NCBI GenBank assembly: GCA_028065725.1
Contig: JAPTVL010000154.1
Span: 1 to 26,120, forward strand
Length of the DNA: 26,120 nucleotides
Source of the DNA: Betaproteobacteria bacterium
Lineage (GTDB): Bacteria > Pseudomonadota > Gammaproteobacteria > Burkholderiales > Rhodocyclaceae
Direction: 5' to 3'
Shown: one piece after another, positions 1 to 7,449 of the stretch
Numbering within the stretch: the stretch's first letter is position 1
How the letters are laid out: each line of letters begins with the position of its first letter
The notes under the pieces: generated by a model
Seen by the model: only the letters and a program-made list of their open reading frames with translations
What the model was told of the DNA's origin: nothing
Databases searched by the model: none
Made by a program: the position numbers and the translations under genes

Positions 1-48
1 CTCGTCGTCGCGGGCGCGTGCGGCGGAGGGCGTAATGGCTTGGTTCAT
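1..48 (-). CDS. 5' end of an unidentified leftward gene (partial)
   Basis: An ATG at 48 on the minus strand opens a frame that runs off the window edge and encodes MNQAITPSAARARDDE. An extended -10 (77-85, minus) lies about 30 bp upstream, which supports a real start. No clear Shine-Dalgarno is visible. Sixteen residues are too few to identify a family, so no function is assigned. It is divergent from the antiporter gene. Confidence 0.4.
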   Translation of the reverse strand, partial: MNQAITPSAARARDDE

Positions 49-68
49 CGGCGGCTGGCGTTTATGAT
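40..68 (+). promoter_or_regulatory. Possible sigma-70 promoter of the antiporter gene
   Basis: TTGGTT (40-45), a 17-nt spacer and TATGAT (63-68) lie upstream of the ATG at 126, giving a leader of about 50 nt. The -35 matches the consensus at only three positions. It interleaves with the divergent promoter at 77-85, so the two transcripts may compete. Confidence 0.4.
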
Positions 69-76
69 GGAACCAA

Positions 77-85
77 ATTATAGCA
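77..85 (-). promoter_or_regulatory. Extended -10 promoter for the leftward gene
   Basis: The minus strand reads TGCTATAAT, a perfect TATAAT with the TGn extension. No convincing -35 is seen, as is common for extended -10 promoters. Initiation would fall near 70, about 22 nt before the ATG at 48. Confidence 0.5.
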
Positions 86-125
86 ATCGCACACGGCATC
101 CTCCGCGCCCGTTTCCGACCGCCCC

Positions 126-2105
126 ATGACCGATACCCTGCCGCTGATCCTGTTGCTGCTCGCCGCTGCGGTGGTCGTGGTGGTGATTTTTCGCATGCTC
201 GGCCTGCCGCCGATCATGGGCTACCTGCTGGTGGGGGCGGCACTTGGGCCGCATGCGGCAGGCTGGGTGCCGGATACCGAACAGACCCGCCACCTTGCCG
301 AATTCGGCGTAGTGTTCCTGATGTTCAGCATCGGCCTCGAGTTTTCGCTGGCGCGGCTGTACAGCATGAAACGCATCGTCTTCGGCCTGGGACTGGCGCA
401 GGTGCTGGCGAGCACGCTGGTGGCAATGCTGCTGGCGCGGTTTGCCGGGATTCCCTGGCTGGCCGGCATCGCGCTGGGCGGCGCGCTGACCATGTCATCG
501 ACCGCGATGCTGTCCAAGCTCTTGGCCGAGCGCGGCGAACTCGATGCGCCGCATGGCCGCGAGGTGATCGGCGTGCTGCTGTTCCAGGACATTGCCGTGG
601 TGCCCCTGCTGGTGATGATTCCGGCCCTGTCGCAACCGGTCGAAGTGATGGCCGAGGCCTTGCTGCTGGCGGGCCTCAAGGCCGCCGTGCTGCTTGCGCT
701 GGTGCTGTTCATCGGCCAGCGCGCGCTGTCGGCATGGTTCTATCTGGTGGCGCGCCGGAAATCCGGCGAGCTGTTCATGCTCAACGTGCTGCTGATCACC
801 CTCGGCCTCGCCTGGCTGACCGAACTGGCCGGCCTGTCGCTGGCGCTGGGCGCCTTCACCGCGGGCATGCTGATCGGCGAAACCGAATACCGCTACCAGG
901 TGGAGGAGGACATCAAGCCTTTTCGCGACGTCCTGCTCGGCCTGTTTTTCGTGGCCATCGGCATGCGTCTCAACGTGCCGCAGATCGCCGGCCAATGGCC
1001 GCTGGTGGTGGGGATACTGCTGGCGCTGGTGGCGCTGAAGCTGGTGATCGTGGGTGCCTTTTCACGGCTGCTGGGCAGCTCGCCGGGTACCGCCTTGCGT
1101 AGCGGCTTGTGGCTGTGCGCCGGCGGCGAGTTCGGCTTTGTGGTCCTGGCGCGCGCCGGCGACGTCAATCTGCTGAGCGCGGAAACGCTGCAGCCGGTGC
1201 TGGCGGCCATGGTGCTGTCGCTGCTGCTGGCACCGCTGATAGTGCATTTTTCCGACCGGCTGGTATTCCGCTTCGTCGCCTCGGAATGGCTGCTGCGCTC
1301 GATGCAGCTGACACAGCTCGCCGCGCAGTCGCTGTCTACCGACAAGCATGCGATCATCTGCGGCTACGGTCGTACCGGCCAGCATCTGGCACGCTTTCTC
1401 GAAGCCGAAGGGGTTTCCTTCATGGCCCTCGACCTCGATCCCGAGCGCGTGCGCGAAGCCAACATGGCTGCCGAGGCGGTGTCCTACGGGGATTCGTCGC
1501 GCAAGGAAACCCTGCTCGCGGCCGGCCTGGCGCGCGCCAGCGTGGTGATCGTCACCTTCGCCGACATCGATGCCGCGCTGCGGGTGACCCATCGCGTCAG
1601 GGAGCTGCGCCCCGATGTTGCCATCGTCTCGCGCGCCAGGGAGCAGGACGACGTCGAGAAGCTCTATGCCGCTGGCGTCGCCGAGGTGGTGCCGGAAGCC
1701 CTCGAGTCGAGCGTGATGCTGGCTACCCATGCGCTGGCGCTGTCGGGTATCCCGATGCACAAGGTCATCAAGCGCCTGCGCGAAATGCGCGAGCAGCATT
1801 ATTCCCTGTTGCGCGGCTTCTTTCACGGCGCCACCGATGCCGGCGCCCATCTGGCCGATGCCGAGCAGCCGCGCCTGCATGCGGTGACCCTGACGCCCGG
1901 GGCGTGGGCCATCGGCCGTCGGGTCGGTGCGCTCGATCTGGCAAGAGTCGGCGCCGGCGTGACGGCGATTCGACGTCGTTCGCAGCGTGGACTGAAGCCG
2001 GGACCTGCGGTGGAATTGGTCGAAGGCGACGTGGCGGTGCTGATCGGGACGGCGGCGGCGGTGAAGGCCGGAGAAGACCTCCTGTTGCGCGGCAGGCAGA
2101 AATAA
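126..2105 (+). CDS. KefB/KefC-type monovalent cation:proton antiporter (CPA2) with RCK domain
   Basis: This is a predicted inner-membrane cation/proton antiporter of the CPA2 family, probably involved in K+ efflux or pH homeostasis. The 659-residue length is usual for proteins with all three parts. Residues 1-390 form about 12 hydrophobic segments, beginning with a long helix after MTDTLP, and contain the family-like VLLFQDIAVVPLL stretch. A TrkA-N/RCK nucleotide-binding domain follows from about residue 410 (AIICGYGRTGQHLARFLE, a GxGxxG Rossmann motif, then a D-L-D acidic strand end). A TrkA-C-like domain occupies roughly 580-659 (LHAVTLTPGAWAIGRRV). The ATG at 126 precedes the first membrane helix directly. 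The gene is monocistronic: a terminator hairpin and a convergent prepilin gene follow. Ion specificity (K+ or Na+) cannot be told from sequence, so no kefB/kefC symbol is given. Confidence 0.9.
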   Translation: MTDTLPLILLLLAAAVVVVVIFRMLGLPPIMGYLLVGAALGPHAAGWVPDTEQTRHLAEFGVVFLMFSIGLEFSLARLYSMKRIVFGLGLAQVLASTLVAMLLARFAGIPWLAGIALGGALTMSSTAMLSKLLAERGELDAPHGREVIGVLLFQDIAVVPLLVMIPALSQPVEVMAEALLLAGLKAAVLLALVLFIGQRALSAWFYLVARRKSGELFMLNVLLITLGLAWLTELAGLSLALGAFTAGMLIGETEYRYQVEEDIKPFRDVLLGLFFVAIGMRLNVPQIAGQWPLVVGILLALVALKLVIVGAFSRLLGSSPGTALRSGLWLCAGGEFGFVVLARAGDVNLLSAETLQPVLAAMVLSLLLAPLIVHFSDRLVFRFVASEWLLRSMQLTQLAAQSLSTDKHAIICGYGRTGQHLARFLEAEGVSFMALDLDPERVREANMAAEAVSYGDSSRKETLLAAGLARASVVIVTFADIDAALRVTHRVRELRPDVAIVSRAREQDDVEKLYAAGVAEVVPEALESSVMLATHALALSGIPMHKVIKRLREMREQHYSLLRGFFHGATDAGAHLADAEQPRLHAVTLTPGAWAIGRRVGALDLARVGAGVTAIRRRSQRGLKPGPAVELVEGDVAVLIGTAAAVKAGEDLLLRGRQK

Positions 2106-2106
2106 A

Positions 2107-2128
2107 AAAGCCCGCCGCAGCGGGCTTT
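2107..2128 (-). terminator. Rho-independent terminator between convergent genes
   Basis: Nine-bp perfect arms AAAGCCCGC (2107-2115) and GCGGGCTTT (2120-2128) enclose a 4-nt loop. Read leftward, the stem is followed by a T-rich tract (TTTTTTATT), so it is strongest for the prepilin transcript. Rightward it has only TTT but may still stop antiporter transcription. Confidence 0.8.
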
Positions 2129-2151
2129 CCGAGAGGCGATGACTGCCTGGC

Positions 2152-2853
2152 TTAGAGGCCCATGCAGACGATGAAGGAGGTCGAATCATCGACCGCCGTG
2201 GTTGCCAGCGCGGGATTGCCGCGAGTGTGGCCCATGGCTACGACGCGAACAGACCCGGTGGCAGTATTGCCGTCATCCATGGTGGTATCCAACTGCTTGG
2301 CGAACTTGCCGAGAATGCCTGTCGAACACACGAGGTAGGTCGGGGTCAGCGCGGCGATGACCGGCGCCGCATTGGCACCGATGTACGAGCCGCCCACCGC
2401 GGCGGAGCCCGATTCGATGCCGATGTCGCCGCCATCGGCGTTCTTCGGGATATATCCGGGATCGGTAACCGTGGTCGGACCGGCAGCCAGGCCGGCCATC
2501 CGGACATGCTGCCAGAACATCAGGGTTTCGGTAGTAAGCGCGTCAGCCAGCGCCGCATTCCAGGTACCGTTGATCACGCCATTGCCGGGAACACAGGTTC
2601 CAGCGGTCGGGGTACAGTTCGTAGCTCCGGTAATCGCCGTTGCCGCGGTCGCGTGATCCCCCGGCAGCGCCCTGAACTTGTCCTGATAGGCGTAGATGAA
2701 CAGCGGAATATTGCGGAAATCGGTGGCGAAGTTCTTTACCTTGGCGCTGTTGATCAGTTCCTGACCCTTGAGCACACCGCCCAGCAGCAGGCCGATGATG
2801 ACCAGCACGATGGCGATTTCGACCAGGGTAAAACCGGATTGTCTGCTTTTCAT
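2152..2853 (-). CDS. Type IV prepilin-like protein (N-terminal cleavage/methylation domain)
   Basis: This is a secreted pilin-like or pseudopilin-like subunit. The N-terminus has the class III signal: a short basic leader (MKSRQSG), the predicted cleavage after Gly, then FTLVEIAIVLVIIGLLLGG with the conserved Glu at mature position 5. The processed protein would be about 226 residues, longer than a standard major PilA. After the helix comes QELINSAKVKNFATDFRNI and a YQDKFRALPGD segment seen in some large prepilins. Cysteines lie in CTPTAGTC and near the C-terminus (YLVC, FIVCMGL), allowing disulfides. I prefer the ATG at 2853: AGGGGAG sits about 7 nt before it, while it abuts the alternative ATG at 2859. 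No other pilus genes are adjacent. The upstream region has a sigma-54 promoter. Whether it is a major pilin, a minor pilin or a secretion pseudopilin is not decided by sequence. Confidence 0.85.
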   Translation of the reverse strand: MKSRQSGFTLVEIAIVLVIIGLLLGGVLKGQELINSAKVKNFATDFRNIPLFIYAYQDKFRALPGDHATAATAITGATNCTPTAGTCVPGNGVINGTWNAALADALTTETLMFWQHVRMAGLAAGPTTVTDPGYIPKNADGGDIGIESGSAAVGGSYIGANAAPVIAALTPTYLVCSTGILGKFAKQLDTTMDDGNTATGSVRVVAMGHTRGNPALATTAVDDSTSFIVCMGL

Positions 2854-2894
2854 GATCATCTCCCCTATGGGGTGGTTGTTGGTGTCAAAATTAA

Positions 2895-2910
2895 AGCATA
2901 AGTCGTGCCT
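2895..2910 (-). promoter_or_regulatory. Sigma-54 (-24/-12) promoter of the prepilin gene
   Basis: The minus strand reads AGGCACGACTTATGCT. Against the sigma-54 consensus TGGCAYRNNNNTTGCW it differs at two positions, and the GG and GC dinucleotides have the required 10-bp spacing. Initiation would fall near 2884, about 31 nt upstream of the ATG at 2853. The gene encodes a prepilin and a PilS/PilR pair lies in the window, so PilR-dependent activation is the natural inference. Confidence 0.75.
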
Positions 2911-2928
2911 GAATAATTATTGCATATA

Positions 2929-2943
2929 TTTCAATGCATTGAA
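2929..2943 (-). promoter_or_regulatory. IHF-like site with 14-bp perfect palindrome
   Basis: TTCAATGCATTGAA (2930-2943) is a perfect palindrome. Both strands match the IHF consensus WATCAANNNNTTR with one mismatch (plus strand 2929-2941). It sits about 45-60 bp upstream of the predicted start site, between the sigma-54 promoter and the inverted repeat at 2972-2989, in AT-rich DNA. That is where IHF would bend DNA to let an enhancer-binding protein contact sigma-54 polymerase. Assignment is by motif and position only. Confidence 0.5.
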
Positions 2944-2971
2944 TTTTTTCAAGCTTAAAACTTATTTGCTT

Positions 2972-2989
2972 CTGTCGAAAATTGGACAG
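2972..2989 (-). promoter_or_regulatory. Possible PilR upstream activating site
   Basis: Inverted repeat CTGTC (2972-2976) and GACAG (2985-2989) with 8 nt between. It lies roughly 88-105 bp upstream of the predicted prepilin start, a normal distance for a sigma-54 enhancer. PilR sites in Pseudomonas contain TGTC cores, which both arms carry. Binding is inferred. Confidence 0.45.
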
Positions 2990-3082
2990 CTTCGTCAGCT
3001 TTCTGGCAAATCGTTCGCATTCCAGGCTGGCTAGAATCGGCCTATTCTGCGTGCTGCCGGCCCGTGCTACCGACCTGATCCC

Positions 3083-4798
3083 GTGACGAATTCCCCTGTT
3101 TTCACAAGCCTGTCCAAGCGGCTGAGCACGCTGCGCAGCGTATTGCTGCTGGCGCTGCTGACGGTTTTGTACCTGGTGCTGTGGCAGGGGCCGGACAGTT
3201 TGCTGGGCCGAACCCTGTTCGTCGTCCATCTGGGCCTGTTCATGCTGTGGCAGCCGTTTGTGCATGCCGAGCAGCGCCTGTCGCGAAACTCGCTGCTGGC
3301 TCTGGTCGCCGTGGTGCTGCTGGCGGGGGCGTTCCTCAAGGGCTGGATGATGGTGCTGTGGATCATGATGTTGGCAGGTATTGTCGGCGGCAAGGTGCTC
3401 CTGTTCGATGCGCGCGCACCCCGTGTGTTCTACCTGCTGGCACTGGCCTTTCTGGTCATGGCCTTGATGCTGATGGCCGCACCGCTGGCGGTGCCGCTGG
3501 CGAAGCCGCCGGTACCGATACTCTGGCTGGGCTATGGCGGGCTGCCGCTGCTGCTGGTGATGATGGCCCTGCTGCTGCCGCGCGGCCAGGAAATCGATAC
3601 GGCACGCGAAGTGGTGGATTTCGTCTATAGCCTGTTCGTCTTCCTGTTGCTCGCGGTGCTGATGCTGGGCAGCCTGGCGGCCATGCTGCTGTTCGGCAGC
3701 GGTTATGTCGAGGCGCTGCTGCAGACGCTGCTGGTCACCGGGGTGATGCTGCTGCTGCTGGGTCTGAGTTCGAATCCGCGTTCCGGTGTTTCCGGGATCG
3801 GCGGCCTCATTTCGCGCTACCTGATGTCGATCGGCCTGCCGGTCGAGCAATGGCTGCACGCCTTGTCCAACCTGGCCTTGCGTGAAGAAGATCCGCAGGC
3901 CTTCCTCGAACAGGCCTGCGTCGAAATCGCACAACGGCTGCCCTGGGTCAGGGGAGGGGAATGGATGGCCGGGACCAGTCGCGGCAGTTTCGGCGTCGGC
4001 GATGGCCGTCGCTCGGAGTTCAGCCACGGCGGCATGGTGCTGGTGCTCTACACCCTGCATGCGCCATCGCCGATCCTGATCTGGCATTACAACCTGCTGG
4101 CACAGTTGCTGGCGCAGTTCCACGCCGACAAGCAGCGCGCTCTGGCGCTCAAGCAGTTGTCCTACATGCAGGCGATTCACGAAACCGGGGCGAGGCTCAC
4201 GCATGACGTCAAGAACCTGCTGCAATCCTTGAATGCGCTTTGTTCGGCGGGTGTCGAGCCGGGCGCCGAGTCCTCGCTCGAATATCAGTCCCTGTTGCGG
4301 CGCCAGCTGCCGGCGATCACCGATCGCCTGGCCGAAACCCTGGCCAAGCTCAATGCACCGCAGGGCATGGCATCGGCGCGCCGGATCGCGGCTGCCGACT
4401 GGTGGCGCGATCTTGGCCAGCGCATGGCGGCGCTGGAATGGATTGGATTCGGCAACGAGACGCCGCTCGCCGGGGATCTGCCCGGCGACGTGTTTTCCAG
4501 CGTCGCCGACAACCTGATCCGCAATGCGGCGGAGAAGCACCTGCGAGAACCCTCGCTGCGCGTCGAGATGCGACTGGCGCAAACTGCGGATGGATTCGAT
4601 CTGATGGTCTGCGACAACGGTTCGGCCATTCCGGACGCCATTGCATCCAGCCTGTTTCTCGGCCCGGTATCCTCGGAGAGCGGCTACGGAATCGGGCTCT
4701 ATCAGGCCGCGCGTTATGCGCAAACGGCAGGATATCGGCTGGAACTGGCGGAAAATCGACCCGGCAGGGTCTGCTTCCGGCTGGTGACCGCAGGCTAA
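3083..4798 (+). CDS. Orphan membrane sensor histidine kinase
   Basis: A 571-residue integral-membrane sensor kinase. Residues about 15-230 contain seven or eight hydrophobic segments with short loops and no large periplasmic domain, suggesting a signal sensed in or near the membrane. The linker at about 245-345 is soluble. The H-box is THDVKNLLQSL with phospho-acceptor His374, a variant HDxKN type. The ATPase domain follows: N-box NLIRNAAEKH, G1 VCDNGSAIP and G2 GYGIGLYQAARYAQ, so it appears catalytically complete. The start is GTG at 3083, and it begins just before the first hydrophobic helix. A TAGAAT -10-like element at 3032-3037 lacks a good -35. No response regulator is adjacent. The gene converges on the adenylate cyclase with a 4-nt overlap of ends. 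Its partner is unknown. Confidence 0.85.
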   Translation: MTNSPVFTSLSKRLSTLRSVLLLALLTVLYLVLWQGPDSLLGRTLFVVHLGLFMLWQPFVHAEQRLSRNSLLALVAVVLLAGAFLKGWMMVLWIMMLAGIVGGKVLLFDARAPRVFYLLALAFLVMALMLMAAPLAVPLAKPPVPILWLGYGGLPLLLVMMALLLPRGQEIDTAREVVDFVYSLFVFLLLAVLMLGSLAAMLLFGSGYVEALLQTLLVTGVMLLLLGLSSNPRSGVSGIGGLISRYLMSIGLPVEQWLHALSNLALREEDPQAFLEQACVEIAQRLPWVRGGEWMAGTSRGSFGVGDGRRSEFSHGGMVLVLYTLHAPSPILIWHYNLLAQLLAQFHADKQRALALKQLSYMQAIHETGARLTHDVKNLLQSLNALCSAGVEPGAESSLEYQSLLRRQLPAITDRLAETLAKLNAPQGMASARRIAAADWWRDLGQRMAALEWIGFGNETPLAGDLPGDVFSSVADNLIRNAAEKHLREPSLRVEMRLAQTADGFDLMVCDNGSAIPDAIASSLFLGPVSSESGYGIGLYQAARYAQTAGYRLELAENRPGRVCFRLVTAG

Positions 4799-6105
4799 TC
4801 CTCGTCGGTCGCCGCCGCGTCCTTGCGGCCAATCAGCCGATACACCGTCATGTTGCCCTTGCCCTTGAGATAGATGGTTTGCGGCTCGTGGAAATCGAAG
4901 CTTGCCGACAGGCGGTGGTGGGTCATGGTGTCGCACTGGATCATGCCGGGCACGCCTTCCGAGGTAATGCGGCTGGCGATATTCACGGTGTCGCCCCAGA
5001 GGTCGTAGATGAATTTTTTCTTGCCCAGCACGCCCGCGACGACCGGGCCGGTGCCGATGCCGATGCGTACTTCGAGGTGCGATGCGTTGACGGCGAAATC
5101 GCGGCGCAACAGGTCGCGCATGGCGACTGCCATGTCGGCGATTGCCGCCGAGTAGTCGGACAGATCGTCGTTCAGGCCGCCGGCGACCATGTAGGCGTCG
5201 CCGATGGTCTTGATCTTTTCCAGGCCGAATTGTTCGGCAAGTTCATCGAAGGCCGAGAAAATCCGGTTCAACATGGCGAACACCTGCGACGGCGACATGT
5301 TGGCCGCCACCTGGGTGAAATTGACGATGTCGGCAAACATCACGGTGACATCGGCAAAACCGTCGGCGATGGTCTTGTCCGAGGTCTTCAGCCGGTCCGC
5401 GATGGGTCCGGGAAGGATGTTGAGCAGCAGCTTTTCCGAGCGCTCCTGTTCGATCTGGATCTGCTGGTGGGCCACTTCGAGGCTCTGCTGCATCTTGCGT
5501 TTTTCCGCGATGGAATAGCGCAACAGCATGTAGATGATGGTAGACACCGCGATGAAGTTGAGGGTGAAGAACACCAGAGTGGTCCGCGTCGGCACGTTGT
5601 CCTTCTGTGCCAGCAGGGAGAAGTCCGCCAGATAGACATCCATCGCGCCCGACAGGGCCGTCAGCGCAGACCAGGCGATGAACCAGCCTATCGACTGCTG
5701 CGGTCCGATGCAGAGGATGGCGCCAACCGGAGCGAGCAAGGCCCAGAGCAGCACGCCGCTGGTCGAGATGATGGTGCCGCCGAGCCATTGGGCGAGAAAG
5801 GGCAGGAACAGAAACAATCCGAGCTGGCTGACGCGGAAGAAATCGAAGTTTCCCGTCCGGATGTAGAGCAGCATGTTGCCCGCCAGCAGGAGCTGGAAGG
5901 CGAAGGGTACGGTGGTCGAGAACTGCGGTCCGAGCACCGAGTAAATCGTGACCCAGACCATGATCGCCACGCTGATCAGGCCGGTGGCCAGCATCAGCAG
6001 CGATTTGTTGAGGCGCAACTCTTCGCTGTCTTGCGGCCGGATGCCGGCGTTCTGCAGTCGCCGGAGAAAGCTGGTTGGCGCGGAGTCTGCCTCGGAAGGG
6101 CTCAT
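4795..6105 (-). CDS. Membrane class III adenylate cyclase
   Basis: A 436-residue protein predicted to make cAMP from ATP. Residues about 33-205 form six hydrophobic segments. A helical linker (about 206-240, EKRKMQQSLEVAHQQIQ) leads to the cyclase catalytic domain (about 250-420). The metal-binding aspartates are Asp259 (MFADIVNF) and Asp303 (TIGDAYM). The base-selecting pair is Lys299 (EKIKT) and Asp368 (IYDLWG), the combination typical of adenylate rather than guanylate cyclases. The transition-state Asn375 and Arg379 are in NIASR. All catalytic residues are present. I chose the ATG at 6105 (MSPSEADS): the longer frame to 6177 adds 24 residues that run into the divergent upstream region. 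The 3' end overlaps the histidine kinase end by 4 nt. The membrane sensor domain has no assigned ligand. Confidence 0.88.
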   Translation of the reverse strand: MSPSEADSAPTSFLRRLQNAGIRPQDSEELRLNKSLLMLATGLISVAIMVWVTIYSVLGPQFSTTVPFAFQLLLAGNMLLYIRTGNFDFFRVSQLGLFLFLPFLAQWLGGTIISTSGVLLWALLAPVGAILCIGPQQSIGWFIAWSALTALSGAMDVYLADFSLLAQKDNVPTRTTLVFFTLNFIAVSTIIYMLLRYSIAEKRKMQQSLEVAHQQIQIEQERSEKLLLNILPGPIADRLKTSDKTIADGFADVTVMFADIVNFTQVAANMSPSQVFAMLNRIFSAFDELAEQFGLEKIKTIGDAYMVAGGLNDDLSDYSAAIADMAVAMRDLLRRDFAVNASHLEVRIGIGTGPVVAGVLGKKKFIYDLWGDTVNIASRITSEGVPGMIQCDTMTHHRLSASFDFHEPQTIYLKGKGNMTVYRLIGRKDAAATDED

Positions 6106-6262
6106 TGAACGTCTTCGGATGGGGTATTCGGCTGCCAATTGGATCGCATACTTCAAGTGTCGCGGAATCAACCGCAATGGTCAAGAATCAATCGTGCCGG
6201 ATGGGGCGTCGATCCACAGGTTTCTTGCCCGGCGGCAGGATTTGGTGTTGAATGCAGCCCTC

Positions 6263-6646
6263 ATGGCCGAGGCGAAGAAATACGAGATCACGGTTGCGGT
6301 GGCGACCCACTATATTGCGGAGCAGTCCGATCCGGCGATCAGCCGTCACGTCTTTGCCTATACGATCAGCATCAGCAATACCGGCAACGTTGCCGCCCAG
6401 CTGATTTCGCGCCACTGGATCATCACCGATGCCGAAGGTCATGTGCAGGAGGTGCGCGGACTTGGGGTGGTCGGTCATCAGCCCCTGCTGGCACCCGGCG
6501 AGAGTTTCGAGTACACCAGTGGCTGTCAGCTGGCGACGGCCGTGGGCACGATGAAGGGCAGCTACCAGATGACGGCCGAGGATGGCACGCAATTCGAGGC
6601 GCCGATTGCCGAATTCGTGCTGTCCATGCCACGCGTGCTGCATTGA
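6263..6646 (+). CDS. apaG: ApaG family protein (Co2+/Mg2+ efflux-associated DUF525)
   Basis: A 127-residue protein matching the whole ApaG family, a compact Ig-like beta-sandwich fold. The family region is visible as YEITVAVATHYIAEQSDP, SRHVFAYTISISNTG, LISRHWIITDAEG, VRGLGVVGHQPLLAPGESF and GTMKGSYQM. The family is linked to cobalt resistance and to nucleotide-related functions, but no enzymatic role is firmly established. The ATG at 6263 gives the normal family length; the open frame upstream to 5948 lies on the antisense of the cyclase and is ignored. A weak TTGCCC-17-TTGAAT (6225-6253) would start transcription only a few bases before the ATG. The stop overlaps the TTG start of the decayed methyltransferase gene. 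Confidence 0.93.
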   Translation: MAEAKKYEITVAVATHYIAEQSDPAISRHVFAYTISISNTGNVAAQLISRHWIITDAEGHVQEVRGLGVVGHQPLLAPGESFEYTSGCQLATAVGTMKGSYQMTAEDGTQFEAPIAEFVLSMPRVLH

Positions 6647-6974
6647 GCCTCAAACACAGCTACACGCTGGCCGCGCCGTTTTCTACGACGCATTCCTGAC
6701 CGCCACCACCAGTCTTGCGCGCAAGCGCAGCCTGGCGGCACTTGCCGAGGGCAGGCCGGGCGGGCAGTCGCTGATCTTCGACAAGTTTCTGCGGCGCGGC
6801 AAAGCCGGCTGGAAACGCCTGCTCAATCCGCTGACGCGACGTGTCGCGACCCGTCTCGATGTGGTTTTCGAGGACGTGCTGGAGGCGGTCGGCGGGCTTG
6901 ACCTCAAAAGCAATCAAGCAGCCCTGGCGTCAGGCTGGTTTCGCCTGATCCGGCTCGAGAAGTCGGTGCGGTGA
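6643..6974 (+). pseudogene. Decayed SAM-dependent methyltransferase gene (frameshift plus internal deletion)
   Basis: Conceptual pieces resemble a class I SAM methyltransferase commonly of about 200 residues. A TTG at 6643 overlapping the apaG stop (TTGA) opens SLKHSYTLAAPF, then the frame shifts at about 6680-6686. The next frame continues YDAFLTATTSLARKRSLAAL and jumps directly to GGQSLIFDKFLRRGKAGWKRLLNPLTRRVATRLDV-type sequence that ends at the TGA of 6974. A normal member of this family would have its SAM-binding motifs (GxGxG and the following acidic strand) between these two pieces; here about 90-100 codons are missing. The reading is based on my memory of family sequences (YTLxAPFYD at the start; GGxxxIFDKFL and LNPLTRRxATRLD at the end). 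An open frame at 6582-6974 covers most of it but begins out of frame inside apaG, so I do not call it an intact gene. Confidence 0.65.
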
Positions 6975-7004
6975 CCGCCCCCGGATTGCCGACAAAACCA
7001 CTGC

Positions 7005-7034
7005 TTGACCGCCGGGCCCCGGGGCCGCTAAAAT
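7005..7034 (+). promoter_or_regulatory. Sigma-70 promoter of grxD
   Basis: TTGACC (7005-7010), an 18-nt spacer and TAAAAT (7029-7034). Each hexamer matches the consensus at five of six positions. Initiation near 7041 gives a leader of about 32 nt, which includes a small GAGT/ACTC inverted repeat. Confidence 0.7.
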
Positions 7035-7072
7035 ATCCCGAGTTATTTACTCAACTATTATTGGAATAAACC

Positions 7073-7396
7073 ATGGACATCAAGCAGAAAATTCACGATA
7101 CGGTTACCGGCAACCCGGTGGTTCTGTACATGAAGGGCAACCAGCAGATGCCGCAATGCGGCTTCTCGGCGCGCGCGGTGCAGATCCTGCAGGCTTGCGG
7201 CGTGAAGAACTTCGTTACCGTCGATGTGCTGGCCGATCCCGAGGTGCGCCAGGGCGTCAAGGACTACGCCAACTGGCCGACCGTGCCGCAGCTCTACATC
7301 AACGGCGAATTCGTCGGCGGCAGCGACATCATGACCGAGATGTACCAGTCGGGCGAGTTGCAGAAGCAGTTGGAACCGATCGTCAAGGCGGCCTGA
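7073..7396 (+). CDS. grxD: Monothiol glutaredoxin, Grx4 (CGFS) family
   Basis: A cytoplasmic 107-residue protein that, in this family, binds a [2Fe-2S] cluster with glutathione and delivers or stores Fe-S clusters. The active-site motif PQCGFS places the single Cys at residue 29, preceded by VVLYMKGNQQMP, which includes the glutathione-contacting Lys. WPTVPQLYINGEFVGGSDI carries the cis-Pro and the conserved G-G-S-D turn. The length matches E. coli GrxD (about 115). It is preceded by its own good promoter and followed by a compound hairpin, so it is probably monocistronic. Confidence 0.95.
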   Translation: MDIKQKIHDTVTGNPVVLYMKGNQQMPQCGFSARAVQILQACGVKNFVTVDVLADPEVRQGVKDYANWPTVPQLYINGEFVGGSDIMTEMYQSGELQKQLEPIVKAA

Positions 7397-7449
7397 AAGC
7401 CTGCGAATAAATCTACTGCGCGTGCCGGATCGGGGCTTGGGCGGTACTC

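Noticed and set aside
4240..6108. A 622-codon rightward open frame through the histidine kinase and cyclase region
   Set aside because: It is a GC-rich shadow spanning two convergent genes with complete catalytic motifs in their own frames; its translation has no recognisable domain.
5948..6262. N-terminal extension of ApaG
   Set aside because: The upstream part is antisense to the cyclase; ATG 6263 gives the exact family length.
6582..6974. An intact 130-residue gene
   Set aside because: It starts out of frame inside apaG; the recognisable part is two ends of a methyltransferase, so a relic is the better explanation.
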